The position numbers were made by a program, and so were the translations under genes. Below the pieces are notes generated by a model. That model was given only the letters and a program-made list of their open reading frames with translations. It was not told where the DNA came from and made no database searches. Below, piece after piece: positions 47,734 through 56,672 of a DNA stretch of 64,000 nt (positions are counted from its first letter, which is position 1; each line of letters starts with the position of its first letter). The stretch is from an uncultured Acidobacteriota bacterium (lineage in GTDB: Bacteria > Acidobacteriota > UBA6911 > CAINFC01): NCBI GenBank assembly GCA_903847975.1, contig CAINFC010000052.1:36716-100715 (forward strand). The letters are read 5' to 3'.

Positions 47734-47806
47734 CCTTTCGCTTTTCTTCCCATCCTTCTTTGTCTTCCTGTGAGCTGTTCGTATTTCACAGGAAGACGGG
47801 AAGATC
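47734..47806 (+). repeat. Dispersed palindromic element, copy 2
   Basis: A 73-base element that aligns end to end with the reverse complement of 32709-32779; about four fifths of positions match by hand and the last 23 are identical. It forms a 12-base-pair stem GTCTTCCTGTGA/TCACAGGAAGAC (47762-47773 with 47786-47797) with a 12-base loop. It again lies between convergent genes. Confidence 0.75.
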
Positions 47807-47821
47807 GGGAAGCGGGATGAA

Positions 47822-48928
47822 TCAAGGCGCTAGCCCTGTTGGCGGTTCTTCCCGGGGAATCCGGCGGCGCCACCAGGAGGCCAGGATGGAGCCGGCGACC
47901 GTGCTCCAGGGGCCGAAAACGGCAGAGGGCAGTGCCGCGGCCGGGCTCTTCAGAACCCCAAAAGCCAGGCCGGTGGCCATTCCGCAGTTCTGCATGCCGA
48001 CCTCCACCCCCACCGTGCGGGAATCGGTCCGGTTCAGACCCAGAAGGCGGGCCAGGCCATACCCCAGACCGAACCCGATTCCGTTATGGCAGGCGGCGGC
48101 AAAGAAAAGCGGCAGTCCGATCCGGAACAGGTCGTCGCGGGACATGGCCACCGTGATGGCAATGATCAGGCAGATGGAGGCCATGCAGACGGCGGGAAGG
48201 AACCGGGCCGTTGCCGCCGCTACCCGGGGCAGGTACCGGTTGATCAGCACGCCGGCGACCACCGGAAAGAAAATCATGTTCAGGATCGAAACCATGAGAG
48301 GCAGGAACTCCACAGGAATGATCTTCCCCGCCAGAACCTTCATTGCCAGGGGGGTCATCACCGGGCTGATCAGGGTGGAGAAGGTGGTCATCGTCACGGA
48401 AAGAGGGACATTGGCGCCGGCCAGGTAGTTGATCACATTGGAGGAAGTTCCGCCCGGCGCCGAGCCGACCAGGATCAGGCCGACTGCGGTGTCGGGCGGC
48501 AGGCGGAAAACCATGGCGCAGGCCCAGCCGAAAAAGGGCATGATGCCGTATTGCAGCCCGGCGCCGATGAAAGTGGCCCGCGGCATCTGCAGCACCCGCT
48601 TGAAATCTTCGGTGGTGAGGGTCACCCCCATGCCCAGCATGATCACCTGGATCAGCGGGCTGATCAGGTTTTTCAGCGGGTAGCCGCCGGCGCTGATAAA
48701 CAGCCCGGGCTGATAAACGGCCCAACCGGCTACGGCCAGAACCCAGAGGGTGAAGGACAGGCTCTGGAAGCGCTCGGAAAGAGAGCTGGAAAGAGCCAGC
48801 AGCGCAAAGGAGGCGATCAGCGCCCCGGCGGCGGGCGTGCGGGCGCCCGAGAGCCAGAGAAGCAGGCAGCCGCAGAAGCCCGCCAGGGCCAGGAGGCACA
48901 GGGATTTGCTCAGGGTACTGTTTTTCAA
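47822..48928 (-). CDS. Bile acid:sodium symporter family (BASS) transporter
   Basis: The 368-residue inner-membrane protein has nine to ten hydrophobic helices. BASS marks include MLGMGVTLTTEDFKRVLQMPR, LILVGSAPGGTSSNVINYLAGANVPLSVTMTT with the crossover helices that bind sodium, and VGVEVGMQNCGMATGLA. Bacterial members carry pantoate, pyruvate or other organic anions rather than bile acids. It is the last gene of a four-gene unit after a TonB receptor, a beta-propeller and a NAL/DapA-type aldolase, so it probably imports the acid that the aldolase handles (inference). Confidence 0.88.
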   Translation of the reverse strand: MKNSTLSKSLCLLALAGFCGCLLLWLSGARTPAAGALIASFALLALSSSLSERFQSLSFTLWVLAVAGWAVYQPGLFISAGGYPLKNLISPLIQVIMLGMGVTLTTEDFKRVLQMPRATFIGAGLQYGIMPFFGWACAMVFRLPPDTAVGLILVGSAPGGTSSNVINYLAGANVPLSVTMTTFSTLISPVMTPLAMKVLAGKIIPVEFLPLMVSILNMIFFPVVAGVLINRYLPRVAAATARFLPAVCMASICLIIAITVAMSRDDLFRIGLPLFFAAACHNGIGFGLGYGLARLLGLNRTDSRTVGVEVGMQNCGMATGLAFGVLKSPAAALPSAVFGPWSTVAGSILASWWRRRIPREEPPTGLAP

Positions 48929-48970
48929 TCTTGTTCCGGGGTGAAGGGTTACGCTTCTTGCGGTTCTCTG

Positions 48971-49876
48971 CTAATCGTCAAAAGTCATGGCCCGCACCAC
49001 TTGTACCAGGTCGGCTTCCAGCTCCGGAGTCAGCGGCAGCATCGGGGGCCTGACGGAGCCGACCTTTCTGCCGCGCAGCTCGAGGCCTCTTTTGATGACC
49101 GCGATCCAGTCGGGCCTCTCTCCATTGCGCCCCACGGTTACCAGCTGCATGAAGGGCATGATCTCATACCACAGCTTGCGGGCTGCCCGGAAGTCGACAT
49201 CATCGATGCAGAGGTGCACCAGGCGGGACCAGCGCTTCGGGTCGAAGTTGGAGGCACCGGAAACCCAGCCGATGGCTCCGGCGGCAAAAGACCCGATGGC
49301 GTTGTTGTCGTGTCCGTAAAACAGGCCCAGCGTATCCCCCAGCCGGGAGCGGAGCCGGCTGAGAAGGAACGGATCGGAATCCGCATCTTTGATGTACTGG
49401 ATGATCCCCTCCTCGGCCATCCGGACCAGCAGATCGAACCCCAGCTGGATGCCGGTTACCGGCTGGTTGTTGTAAATCATGATGGGGATGGAGACCGCCT
49501 CGTGAATGGCTTTGAAGTGCGCGTATATTTCCCTCTGGGTGTGCACCTGGTACCACGGGGAAATGATCAGCAGCCCGTTGTAGCCGAGGGTTTCCGCAAA
49601 GCGGCTCAGCTCGACCGCGGCCCGGGTGGAAAGCGCGGCGCCACCCGCCAGAACCGGCACCCTTCCGTTCACCTGCTCGATGCCCACCCGCAAAACCCGT
49701 TCGTGCTCCTCGGGGGTCAGGTTCATAAACTCCCCGGTGCTGGTGGCGATGCACATGCCGTCCACCTGGTTGGCGATCAGAAAATCGATATGCTCCCGGA
49801 AGCGCTTTTCGCAAAAGTTCCCCTGATCGTCATAGGTGGTGATGATGGGTGGAAACAAACCTCTGAAACCGGCCAT
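48971..49876 (-). CDS. DapA/NanA-superfamily aldolase (class I, Schiff-base)
   Basis: The 301-residue TIM-barrel enzyme cleaves or forms a 2-keto acid through a lysine Schiff base. Lys163 lies in QYIKDADSD and the catalytic tyrosine Tyr135 in IMIYNNQPVTG. The carboxylate-binding loop reads STGEFMNLTPEEH; Ser-Thr there is more like N-acetylneuraminate lyase than the Thr-Thr of dihydrodipicolinate synthase. It lies between the propeller gene (39 bases upstream) and a sodium symporter (42 bases downstream), so a catabolic lyase on a sugar acid is more likely than lysine synthesis. The substrate is not established. Confidence 0.85.
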   Translation of the reverse strand: MAGFRGLFPPIITTYDDQGNFCEKRFREHIDFLIANQVDGMCIATSTGEFMNLTPEEHERVLRVGIEQVNGRVPVLAGGAALSTRAAVELSRFAETLGYNGLLIISPWYQVHTQREIYAHFKAIHEAVSIPIMIYNNQPVTGIQLGFDLLVRMAEEGIIQYIKDADSDPFLLSRLRSRLGDTLGLFYGHDNNAIGSFAAGAIGWVSGASNFDPKRWSRLVHLCIDDVDFRAARKLWYEIMPFMQLVTVGRNGERPDWIAVIKRGLELRGRKVGSVRPPMLPLTPELEADLVQVVRAMTFDD

Positions 49877-49915
49877 GAAAAAGCTCCTTTTCTTTATTGT
49901 CGATAATAATTTATT

Positions 49916-52102
49916 TTATGGAATCCGTTGGTAGACATGCACTCCGTGCTGGGTGCGGCTCTCAACGGCCACATACACCAGCCCGTCGGCATCCACCGCC
50001 GCCGCCTTGACCCCCTGTTCCCCTTCCGCGGTCATAGCGGCCCAGGCCGCCACAAAGGCTCCTCGGTTGTCGTACATGGCTATGGCGTTCCTGCCGTCGC
50101 GGTGGCGGGCGGCAAGGTAGGTGTTCCCGCGGCTGTCGGTTGTCATGCTGTGGAAGTGGATCCAGTCCCGAAAACCGGCCGCGGCAAAGTCGAACAGGAA
50201 TTTTCCATCGGCGGTAAACCGCTGGGTCGGGCCGTAGTAGTTGGAAACCACCACGTCTCCGTTGGGAGCAATCCCCAACCCGTGCGCATCCCGGAACTCA
50301 CCGGATTTCATCCCCTTGGACCCGAAGGCGAAAAGGAACCTGCCGGACGGCTCGAAGGCGCTGACCCGGTTGTTGTCCACGTCGACGATATACAGCCGCC
50401 GGAAGTCCGGGGAAAACTCCAGGCCGTGAGCCCGCAGAAACTGTCCCGGGCCGCTCCCCTCGGAGCCGAACTGGCGCACGAATTTTCCTTCCGGGCTGAA
50501 CACCTGGATGCGGAAATTGTTGCTGTCGGAAACAAATATTTCACCGGAAGAGTATACCCGAGCATCCCGCGGCATGCGGAATTCGCCCGGACCGGTTCCC
50601 GGCCCCAGCCCGATTTCCTCAAGCCACTTGCCTTCCGGCGTGAAGCGATGCACCCGCTCGCCGATGCTGTCCACCACAATCACGTTGCCTTTGCGGTCGA
50701 AGCAGACCGAGTGGGCTTCCTTCAGCGGGTGAGGCATTCCCCCGGGATTCAGCCAGGAGCGGACCAGCCGGAATTTCGGCTCCGCAGCAGGCGGAGTCTG
50801 CAGGGGATCGGGAAAGCTCAGCAGATCCACTTTCTGCCCTTCTCCCTGCTTGAATTTGCTGACGGTGTAAATCCGGCGGTCGCGGCCCACGGCGATGGCC
50901 TGGGCCCAGGAGGGCCGGCTGCCGTCCTCGAGGACCAGCGCGCCGTGGTCGGCATACCGGCCATCGGGAATGGAGTAGGTGACCAGGTGGACCTCCTCTC
51001 CGGCCGGCGTCCCGGTCAGATAATACAGCGTCTTTCCGTCCGGGCCCAGCGTCAGACCCAGGTAGCCGTAGGAGAAGCTGTCATACTCGCCGTTGGTTCT
51101 GGACTTGAGCGCAGCGATCCGGTCCATAACCTCGATCACTCCGGACCGGGGGTCGAACCGGAACAGGTAGCCGGTATTGCCGTGAACACCGTATACCAGC
51201 TTTTCTTGCTCGTACCACACCGTCTGCCGCCAGTTATAGGCCATGCTGCCGGGCTTGTCCGGATCCCAGACGCCGAAAATGTCCCGCTTCATCGGAAAGC
51301 CGGAAAGCTTCTCCAATCCCAGCTCCGGCTTGCTGCTGTTGTAGCTCAGGATTTCTCCTGTCGGCGAGGTGAAAAAAGCCTTGCCGAGGTTGGGGTCCAC
51401 GGCGATCGAGCGGCATACCACCCGAAAATCGCGACCCTGCCCCTTTTCCCCCTGGCCGGCGGTGAGCCCCAGGTCGCGCAGCGTCTTCCGGGCCAGGTCG
51501 TAGACCAGGAAGTGCCCCGATGGCCAGGTGAGGCCGTACAGGAGCCCCTTCCGCGCGTCCATGGCCATAGTGATGATTCCTTCCCCGGCGGGGGCATCCC
51601 CCAGTTTTTCGAATTTTCCCGTGGCGGTCTCGAAAGCCAGGAAGTGCCCGCCGGGATAGGGTTTGTAGCCCGGCGGGGGAACGCCCACCATCTCCTTGCC
51701 TCCCTCGGTGTTGTAGTAGCCCAGGTGGGTGGCAAAATATAGCTTGCCCTGGTGTTCGAAAAAGGGCACATGGCTCTTCCCCTGAGGGATGGCCTTGAGT
51801 CCTTTTTCCCCGGAGGCTTCGGTCAGATCGCCGAGATGCCGGGTGCTTCCCGAGGCCGGGTCAAAGGCAAACATCTGGGCCCCCAGGTCTGCCTTGTGGG
51901 CGCAAAGGACATAGTAGATTTTGCCGTCACTGGCGGCGGTAACGGCGTTATAGTTGTCGTCGCCGGCGGCAAATCCCGACGGATGCCAGCGAGCGGCCAG
52001 CACCCCGCTCGGGCTCGCTTCCGATGCGGATTTTTGCTCCCCGGCCTGCAACCGGCAGACCAGGAAAGCGATCAGGGCAATTCGAAAATAAGTTCTCTTC
52101 AT
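49916..52102 (-). CDS. Secreted double beta-propeller protein with NHL repeats
   Basis: The 728-residue exported protein has a signal peptide (MKRTYFRIALIAFLVCRLQA). The first about 450 residues contain irregular propeller blades (FLAFETATGKFEKLG, TGYLFRFDPRSGVIEVMD). The C-terminal about 250 residues are NHL-type repeats, for example GNVIVVDSIGERVHRFTPEG, GEIFVSDSNNFRIQVFSPEG and RRLYIVDVDNNRVSAFEPSG. Such proteins bind ligands or act as lyases in the periplasm or outside. It is encoded 24 bases after the TonB receptor in the same operon, so a substrate-capture or processing role is plausible. No catalytic site was identified. Confidence 0.82.
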   Translation of the reverse strand: MKRTYFRIALIAFLVCRLQAGEQKSASEASPSGVLAARWHPSGFAAGDDNYNAVTAASDGKIYYVLCAHKADLGAQMFAFDPASGSTRHLGDLTEASGEKGLKAIPQGKSHVPFFEHQGKLYFATHLGYYNTEGGKEMVGVPPPGYKPYPGGHFLAFETATGKFEKLGDAPAGEGIITMAMDARKGLLYGLTWPSGHFLVYDLARKTLRDLGLTAGQGEKGQGRDFRVVCRSIAVDPNLGKAFFTSPTGEILSYNSSKPELGLEKLSGFPMKRDIFGVWDPDKPGSMAYNWRQTVWYEQEKLVYGVHGNTGYLFRFDPRSGVIEVMDRIAALKSRTNGEYDSFSYGYLGLTLGPDGKTLYYLTGTPAGEEVHLVTYSIPDGRYADHGALVLEDGSRPSWAQAIAVGRDRRIYTVSKFKQGEGQKVDLLSFPDPLQTPPAAEPKFRLVRSWLNPGGMPHPLKEAHSVCFDRKGNVIVVDSIGERVHRFTPEGKWLEEIGLGPGTGPGEFRMPRDARVYSSGEIFVSDSNNFRIQVFSPEGKFVRQFGSEGSGPGQFLRAHGLEFSPDFRRLYIVDVDNNRVSAFEPSGRFLFAFGSKGMKSGEFRDAHGLGIAPNGDVVVSNYYGPTQRFTADGKFLFDFAAAGFRDWIHFHSMTTDSRGNTYLAARHRDGRNAIAMYDNRGAFVAAWAAMTAEGEQGVKAAAVDADGLVYVAVESRTQHGVHVYQRIP

Positions 52103-52126
52103 CCGTTTGTATGCCTCTCGATAAAG

Positions 52127-55100
52127 TTAAAAAATAAGCCGTCCGGCAATCTGCACCTGGCGCGGCAAGTTGGACTGGGTCTGGAACGGGGAAATCTGGC
52201 CGAAGCACGATTTGGAGGGGGTGTTGCAGTTTCCCGTCGAGCCATACCACTGCGGAGTGTTGGTGGCATTGATCCAGTTGTTGATCAGCTGGAAGGTGAA
52301 ACGGTCGTTGATCCGGAAATTTTTCATCAGCCCCAGATCGAAGCTGTGAACGGGCGGCTCGCGCAACCGGCCGGTGATGGAAGACCAGCGGCGCGGCCGG
52401 TAGGGGTCCTTGTTCAGTTCGAAAGCGGACCGGTTGATCCACTGGTCCAGGTTCTGCCCGCCCGGCACGTCATTCGGATCCGCTCCGTTAATGGGAATGG
52501 CATCCGAACCCAGCTGAAACGGTTTGCCGCTCTGGATGCGGATCATCCAGTTGATCTGCCAGCCCCCGATGATGTGATCCAGCCAGGCGGGCATGTCGGT
52601 GTAAATCGAGCGCTTGCGACCCCAGGGCATCTCCCAGGATCCGTTGAGCACCAGCACCTGAGGCAGGTCGTAGGTATCCACTCTTTTTTCCAGGAAGCCG
52701 TCGAAAGAATTCTGATAGTCGTAATGACCGAGTTTTTTGGAGACCGTATAAGCCAGGCTCTGGCTCAGCCCGTGGCTGAAACGCTTGGTTACCTGGAGCT
52801 GAACGCCATCGTACCGGGAGTCGCCGATCGGCGCGTAGCGCCGGGTGACCTGGGTGAACTGCGGGTAGGGATACTGCAGGGACTGGTAGGCGATTTTGCT
52901 CTGGTTGAGAGAATAGCCCGGCACCAGCCCGGCAAACGGATTATCCACCTGGCGGTTGAGGACCGATGCTCCCTGGACAAACAGGGATTCCGGGATGATA
53001 TTCAAGGGTCGGTCCACCGGCAGACGGTCGTTTTTGTTGAAGGTATATCCGGCGCTGACAATGACGCCCCATGGCAGTTCCCGCTGCACCTCCAGGCTGA
53101 ACTGATAGGAACGGGGCTCGCGGGTTTCCGGATCCACGTAGCTGATGCTGGTGCCGATGTTGGTGGCCAGGCCCTTGCTGGAGCCGGTGGGTTTGAGGAT
53201 CCCGTTGGGGAAGGGGTTGTCGATCAGGTTGATGGGAATCAGGTTCGAGTCGTAGAGTACGGAGGCGGTGGCCTGGCTGAAGCCGGCCGGCTGGCCCGGG
53301 TCGTACCAGATCGGGCCGTAGAACAGGCCGAATCCGCCCCGGATGGCGGTCTTGTTGTTCCAGGCGTAAGCGAACCCGACGCGCGGTCCGAAGTTGTTGC
53401 GTGCCGCCTCAAACACATTGCGCGGCATTCCGCCGACACCCGGGAATGTCAGGCCGCCCTTCAGGCTGGCGCAGGCCGGACAGTTGGCGGCTCCGGTAGC
53501 CGTCTTGACTTTGTCCGCCAGGGGGCTGACGGCACCCATGTCGAAGATCCCGGTCATGGCGTTGTAGCGATCGGTCATCGGCCCCGTCCAGTCCCAGCGC
53601 AAACCGAGATTCAGCTTGAATCGCCGGGAGATACGGATGTCATCCTGGACAAAAAAGGCCAGGCTCTTGCCCTGCCGTGCCGGTGCGGCGTTCAGATCGA
53701 TGGAGGCACCGCCCACGCCCATCAGAAAGCTGGCCACCGGATCGCCGCCGGCCGGATCGCTGACCTGGGGGTCCAGGTTGGTAGCCGTGGAGGAGAAGGA
53801 GAAGATCCCGGCATCGTACCCGGCGGCCAGGGCGTAGGTGCGCTCCAGCCGGCCCTGGCCGCCTATCTTCAGGCTGTGGGCGCCGATCATCTTGTTCCAG
53901 GTGGCATCGACGGTGTTGATCTGGTCCGGGGTAATGCTTCCGGCGCCCTGCCCGGCCCCGGTGAAATTGGAGCTCCCCAGCGTGCTGCCTCCGAAGGAAA
54001 AGGCGGGGAAGGCGCTGGCGGCCTGGGAGACGAAGGTGGAGCTGAAGCCCAGGTCCCTGGCGCTGACCTCCCCGCGTTTGCCGAAGCGGTTGGCGACCAG
54101 GTAGCGCTGGAATCCGGTCCGGAGGTTCAAAACGCTGGTCGGGGACAGGGTGCGAGTGTAGTCGATCACCGCGTTATGGTTGGCCCGGGTGAACGGCGAA
54201 CCGGTGTTCACGTCGGCGGCGCTGGGGTAAAACTCCACGTCGTAGGAATTATAGTTGTTGCGGATGTAGCGGACAGTCAGGCGGTTGTTGTCATTGATGT
54301 TCCAGTCCACCCGTTCGGAGTATTCGCTGAGGTCCCCCCGCGCGTTGCCGCCGGACGGAGCATAGTTGTTGGCACGGGTTATGGGGTCGCCGGTGGCATT
54401 GGGGAGCGGGATATATTTCCAGAGGGCTTTCGCTACCGGGCCCATCCGGTTGGAGGGGATGGCGTTTTTTCCGGTGGTCTCCAGGAAGCTCTTCCGGTTG
54501 TAACGGCCGGTGGCCGGGTTCTGGGTGATGCTCCAGGGATCGTAGATCAGCACCTGGGCTTTCTGGCCGCTTTTGTTGTACCAGGTGTCGGAAAAATCGC
54601 CGGATCTTTCCAGTTCGGTCGGCACGTGCCCGATATAGGATTTCTTGCTTCCGGAATGGAGTCGCTGCCAGCCGGAGCTGAAAAACAGCTTGTTCTTGAT
54701 GGCCGGCCCGTTAACCAGGAACCCGTAGGTGTCAAAATGGACCGGCAGCCTGGGCTGCCTGCCGTAATTCCGCTCGAAGGTGTTCGCCGACATGGTCACA
54801 TTACGATTATACCAATAGGTTTCTCCATGGTAGGCGTTTCCTCCCGAACGGGTGGTTACGTTAACCACACCGCCTGTGGTGCGGCCGTATTCGGCGCTGT
54901 AGGCACTGGAAATCACCTTCATTTCAGCAACGGTCTCCTGGGTGGGAATGGTTCCGAAAAGCCCGCCTTCGTTGCCGATCCGGTTGGGAACTCCGTCGAT
55001 CAGCATTTCATTGGATTTGGGCTGTCCGCCGCTGATGGAAATGGAAGTGGAGCCCGAGTTGTCGTAAGGGGTGAAGCTTTTGGCATTGGTGGTTACCGTG

Positions 55101-55600
55101 ACTCCGGCTGCGGACCAGGCAATTCCCATGATATTGCGGCCCTGGGAGGGGGTGTTGGACATGCGGATATTGTCAATGAGGGCTCCCTTGTCCGCGGTCT
55201 CTGTTTCAATCTGGCCGACCGGTTCGGTCACCGTTACCGTCTCGGATACCGCCCCGAGGCGAAGGGTGAAGTGAATGGTGGCATTGGAGGCGGTGGTTAG
55301 AACGATGCCGGGCTGAACCGCTTTCTGGAAGCCCGCCTTGGATACCTCCGCCGAATAGTTTCCGGGGGGCAGGAACCGGACCGAGTAGTACCCTTCCACC
55401 GTGGTGGCCGCCGAGTAGGACACGCCGGTGCCGGTGTTGGTAATGGTCACGGCGGCTTCCGGGACGGCGGCGTCCGACGGGTCCGTCACCCGGCCGCTGA
55501 TGGAACCCAGCGCGGCCCCTTGACCGAAGGCAGCCGACCCGGTAAAGAGAAAAAAGAAAACGAGAAAAAGAAAGGAAGTCTGGCGAAGCTGAGTGGACAT
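52127..55600 (-). CDS. TonB-dependent receptor, Oar-like, with N-terminal carboxypeptidase-regulatory domain
   Basis: The 1157-residue outer-membrane protein has a signal peptide (LRQTSFLFLVFFFLFTGSAAFG). A CarboxypepD_reg-like beta sandwich follows (GSISGRVTDPSDAAVPEAAV, SVRFLPPGNYSAEVSKAGFQ). The plug domain then shows MLIDGVPNRIGNEGG and SAEYGRTTGGVVNVTTRSGGN, and a long beta barrel ends in VQIAGRLIF with a terminal Phe. Oar-like receptors are abundant in Acidobacteriota and take up large or complex substrates with TonB energy. I chose ATG 55600, which has GGGAGGAG. It leads an operon with the propeller, aldolase and symporter. Confidence 0.92.
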   Translation of the reverse strand: MSTQLRQTSFLFLVFFFLFTGSAAFGQGAALGSISGRVTDPSDAAVPEAAVTITNTGTGVSYSAATTVEGYYSVRFLPPGNYSAEVSKAGFQKAVQPGIVLTTASNATIHFTLRLGAVSETVTVTEPVGQIETETADKGALIDNIRMSNTPSQGRNIMGIAWSAAGVTVTTNAKSFTPYDNSGSTSISISGGQPKSNEMLIDGVPNRIGNEGGLFGTIPTQETVAEMKVISSAYSAEYGRTTGGVVNVTTRSGGNAYHGETYWYNRNVTMSANTFERNYGRQPRLPVHFDTYGFLVNGPAIKNKLFFSSGWQRLHSGSKKSYIGHVPTELERSGDFSDTWYNKSGQKAQVLIYDPWSITQNPATGRYNRKSFLETTGKNAIPSNRMGPVAKALWKYIPLPNATGDPITRANNYAPSGGNARGDLSEYSERVDWNINDNNRLTVRYIRNNYNSYDVEFYPSAADVNTGSPFTRANHNAVIDYTRTLSPTSVLNLRTGFQRYLVANRFGKRGEVSARDLGFSSTFVSQAASAFPAFSFGGSTLGSSNFTGAGQGAGSITPDQINTVDATWNKMIGAHSLKIGGQGRLERTYALAAGYDAGIFSFSSTATNLDPQVSDPAGGDPVASFLMGVGGASIDLNAAPARQGKSLAFFVQDDIRISRRFKLNLGLRWDWTGPMTDRYNAMTGIFDMGAVSPLADKVKTATGAANCPACASLKGGLTFPGVGGMPRNVFEAARNNFGPRVGFAYAWNNKTAIRGGFGLFYGPIWYDPGQPAGFSQATASVLYDSNLIPINLIDNPFPNGILKPTGSSKGLATNIGTSISYVDPETREPRSYQFSLEVQRELPWGVIVSAGYTFNKNDRLPVDRPLNIIPESLFVQGASVLNRQVDNPFAGLVPGYSLNQSKIAYQSLQYPYPQFTQVTRRYAPIGDSRYDGVQLQVTKRFSHGLSQSLAYTVSKKLGHYDYQNSFDGFLEKRVDTYDLPQVLVLNGSWEMPWGRKRSIYTDMPAWLDHIIGGWQINWMIRIQSGKPFQLGSDAIPINGADPNDVPGGQNLDQWINRSAFELNKDPYRPRRWSSITGRLREPPVHSFDLGLMKNFRINDRFTFQLINNWINATNTPQWYGSTGNCNTPSKSCFGQISPFQTQSNLPRQVQIAGRLIF

Positions 55601-55656
55601 GGTTCTCTCCTCCCTGAGGGGAAATACAAGATACACATTCGCTTTATGTGAAATTC

Positions 55657-55685
55657 AGTATAGGTGAGAGCCGTGACAATGTCAA
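55657..55685 (-). promoter_or_regulatory. Promoter of the TonB receptor operon
   Basis: Read on the minus strand: TTGACA (55685-55680), a 17-base spacer and TATACT (55662-55657), 57 bases before the ATG. A near-perfect sigma-70 layout; the -35 quality suggests activity that is modulated rather than activator-dependent. Confidence 0.75.
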
Positions 55686-55719
55686 CAGAAAACCATGAAG
55701 AGCAAGGAAAAGCCAGGGA

Positions 55720-55748
55720 TCGCATATTCCTGTGCACGATTTCGCATA
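55720..55748 (-). promoter_or_regulatory. Candidate AraC-type operator: paired direct repeats
   Basis: TATGCGA occurs twice in the same direction on the minus strand (55748-55742 and 55726-55720), 22 bases start to start, two helical turns. It lies 34 bases upstream of the -35 of the TonB receptor promoter and just downstream of an AraC-type regulator gene. The layout is that of AraC-family half-sites; the assignment is inference. Confidence 0.5.
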
Positions 55749-55779
55749 ACAGATTAAAAAATCGGTGCCGGCGCGGCGA

Positions 55780-56619
55780 TCAGCGCGGGGAGCCTCCCCC
55801 ATCCGCTTTTCGCCATCGGGAGGGAGGCACACCGAACATTCGCCTGAAATGCTGTCCGAAGCGGGCCACATCCTGGTAGCCGACCCGGTGGGAGATGCGC
55901 CCGATGGGGAGGGTGGTGCTGCGCAGGAGATCGGCGGCTTTTTCCAGACGGATTTTCTGGAGGTACCGCTGGAAGCTCATGCCGAAGTGGCGGTGGAAGA
56001 GGCGGGTGAGATTTCCCGGGCTGGTGAAGGCTACTTTTCGGGCCACTTCTCCCAGCCGGATCTGGCGGTGCATGCGGAAAGCCAGGTGGGCGGCGGCCCG
56101 CTGCAGCGCGTGGGACTCCCAGGCCGCGCAGCTGCCTTCTTTTTCGGCGATCCGGAACCAGTGCTGCTCCACATGACTGTGCGCCGCAGCCTCCGCGGCG
56201 GCGGGATCTCCGGATCGGACGGCGTCGATTAGAAACGCGTGTTCGGAAGCCAGAATCCGCCGGTCCTGATAATATTTTTCGAATCCGGTTTTGTGAAACT
56301 GCAGGAGACCGTTCCACACCACCAGCCATGCTTCCCGAAGCAGGGGGACTTCCGCGAGTTCCACGATGGCGGAGTGAAGCTCATAATCGGCCTGGCGGAA
56401 GGCGAGGTAGTCGTTTTGCTGCACGGCTTCGTCCAGGCGGGTCAGGATGGAACGCAAGGCTCCGGCTTTTTCCGCCCGGTGGGCGATATGCGAAGCGGCA
56501 TGGCTGGAGGCGAACCCTTCGATCAGGGAGCGAAGAGCGGTCAGGTTGTGCAGTTCGGCATCGTTCCAGTCAGACCGGCCGGAACAATCCTCCGCTCCCT
56601 GGCAAGACTTGTCTCTCAT
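55780..56619 (-). CDS. Hybrid regulator: FCD ligand-binding domain with AraC-type HTH
   Basis: The 279-residue protein pairs an N-terminal helical FCD domain with a C-terminal AraC/XylS double HTH. In the FCD part (about residues 20-160), candidate metal or ligand residues are seen in FRQADYELHSAIVELAEV, EHAFLIDAVRSGDPAAAEAAAHSHVEQH. The HTH part runs about 175-275: LGEVARKVAFTSPGNLTRLFHRHFGMSFQRYLQKIRLEKA, then IGRISHRVGYQDVARFGQHFRRMFG. FCD domains normally belong to GntR-family (FadR) regulators, so the pairing is unusual. It probably controls the adjoining receptor and hexosaminidase operons. Confidence 0.87.
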   Translation of the reverse strand: MRDKSCQGAEDCSGRSDWNDAELHNLTALRSLIEGFASSHAASHIAHRAEKAGALRSILTRLDEAVQQNDYLAFRQADYELHSAIVELAEVPLLREAWLVVWNGLLQFHKTGFEKYYQDRRILASEHAFLIDAVRSGDPAAAEAAAHSHVEQHWFRIAEKEGSCAAWESHALQRAAAHLAFRMHRQIRLGEVARKVAFTSPGNLTRLFHRHFGMSFQRYLQKIRLEKAADLLRSTTLPIGRISHRVGYQDVARFGQHFRRMFGVPPSRWRKADGGGSPR

Positions 56620-56672
56620 TCCCGGCAGGCATGCGGCTGCAGAAGCGCGGCAGCCGCGTGCCTCTCCCGCTC

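Noticed and set aside
51752..55300. Plus-strand open frame of 1182 codons opposite the TonB receptor
   Set aside because: Shadow of the receptor gene; no motif, no plausible start signal, and composition typical of antisense frames.
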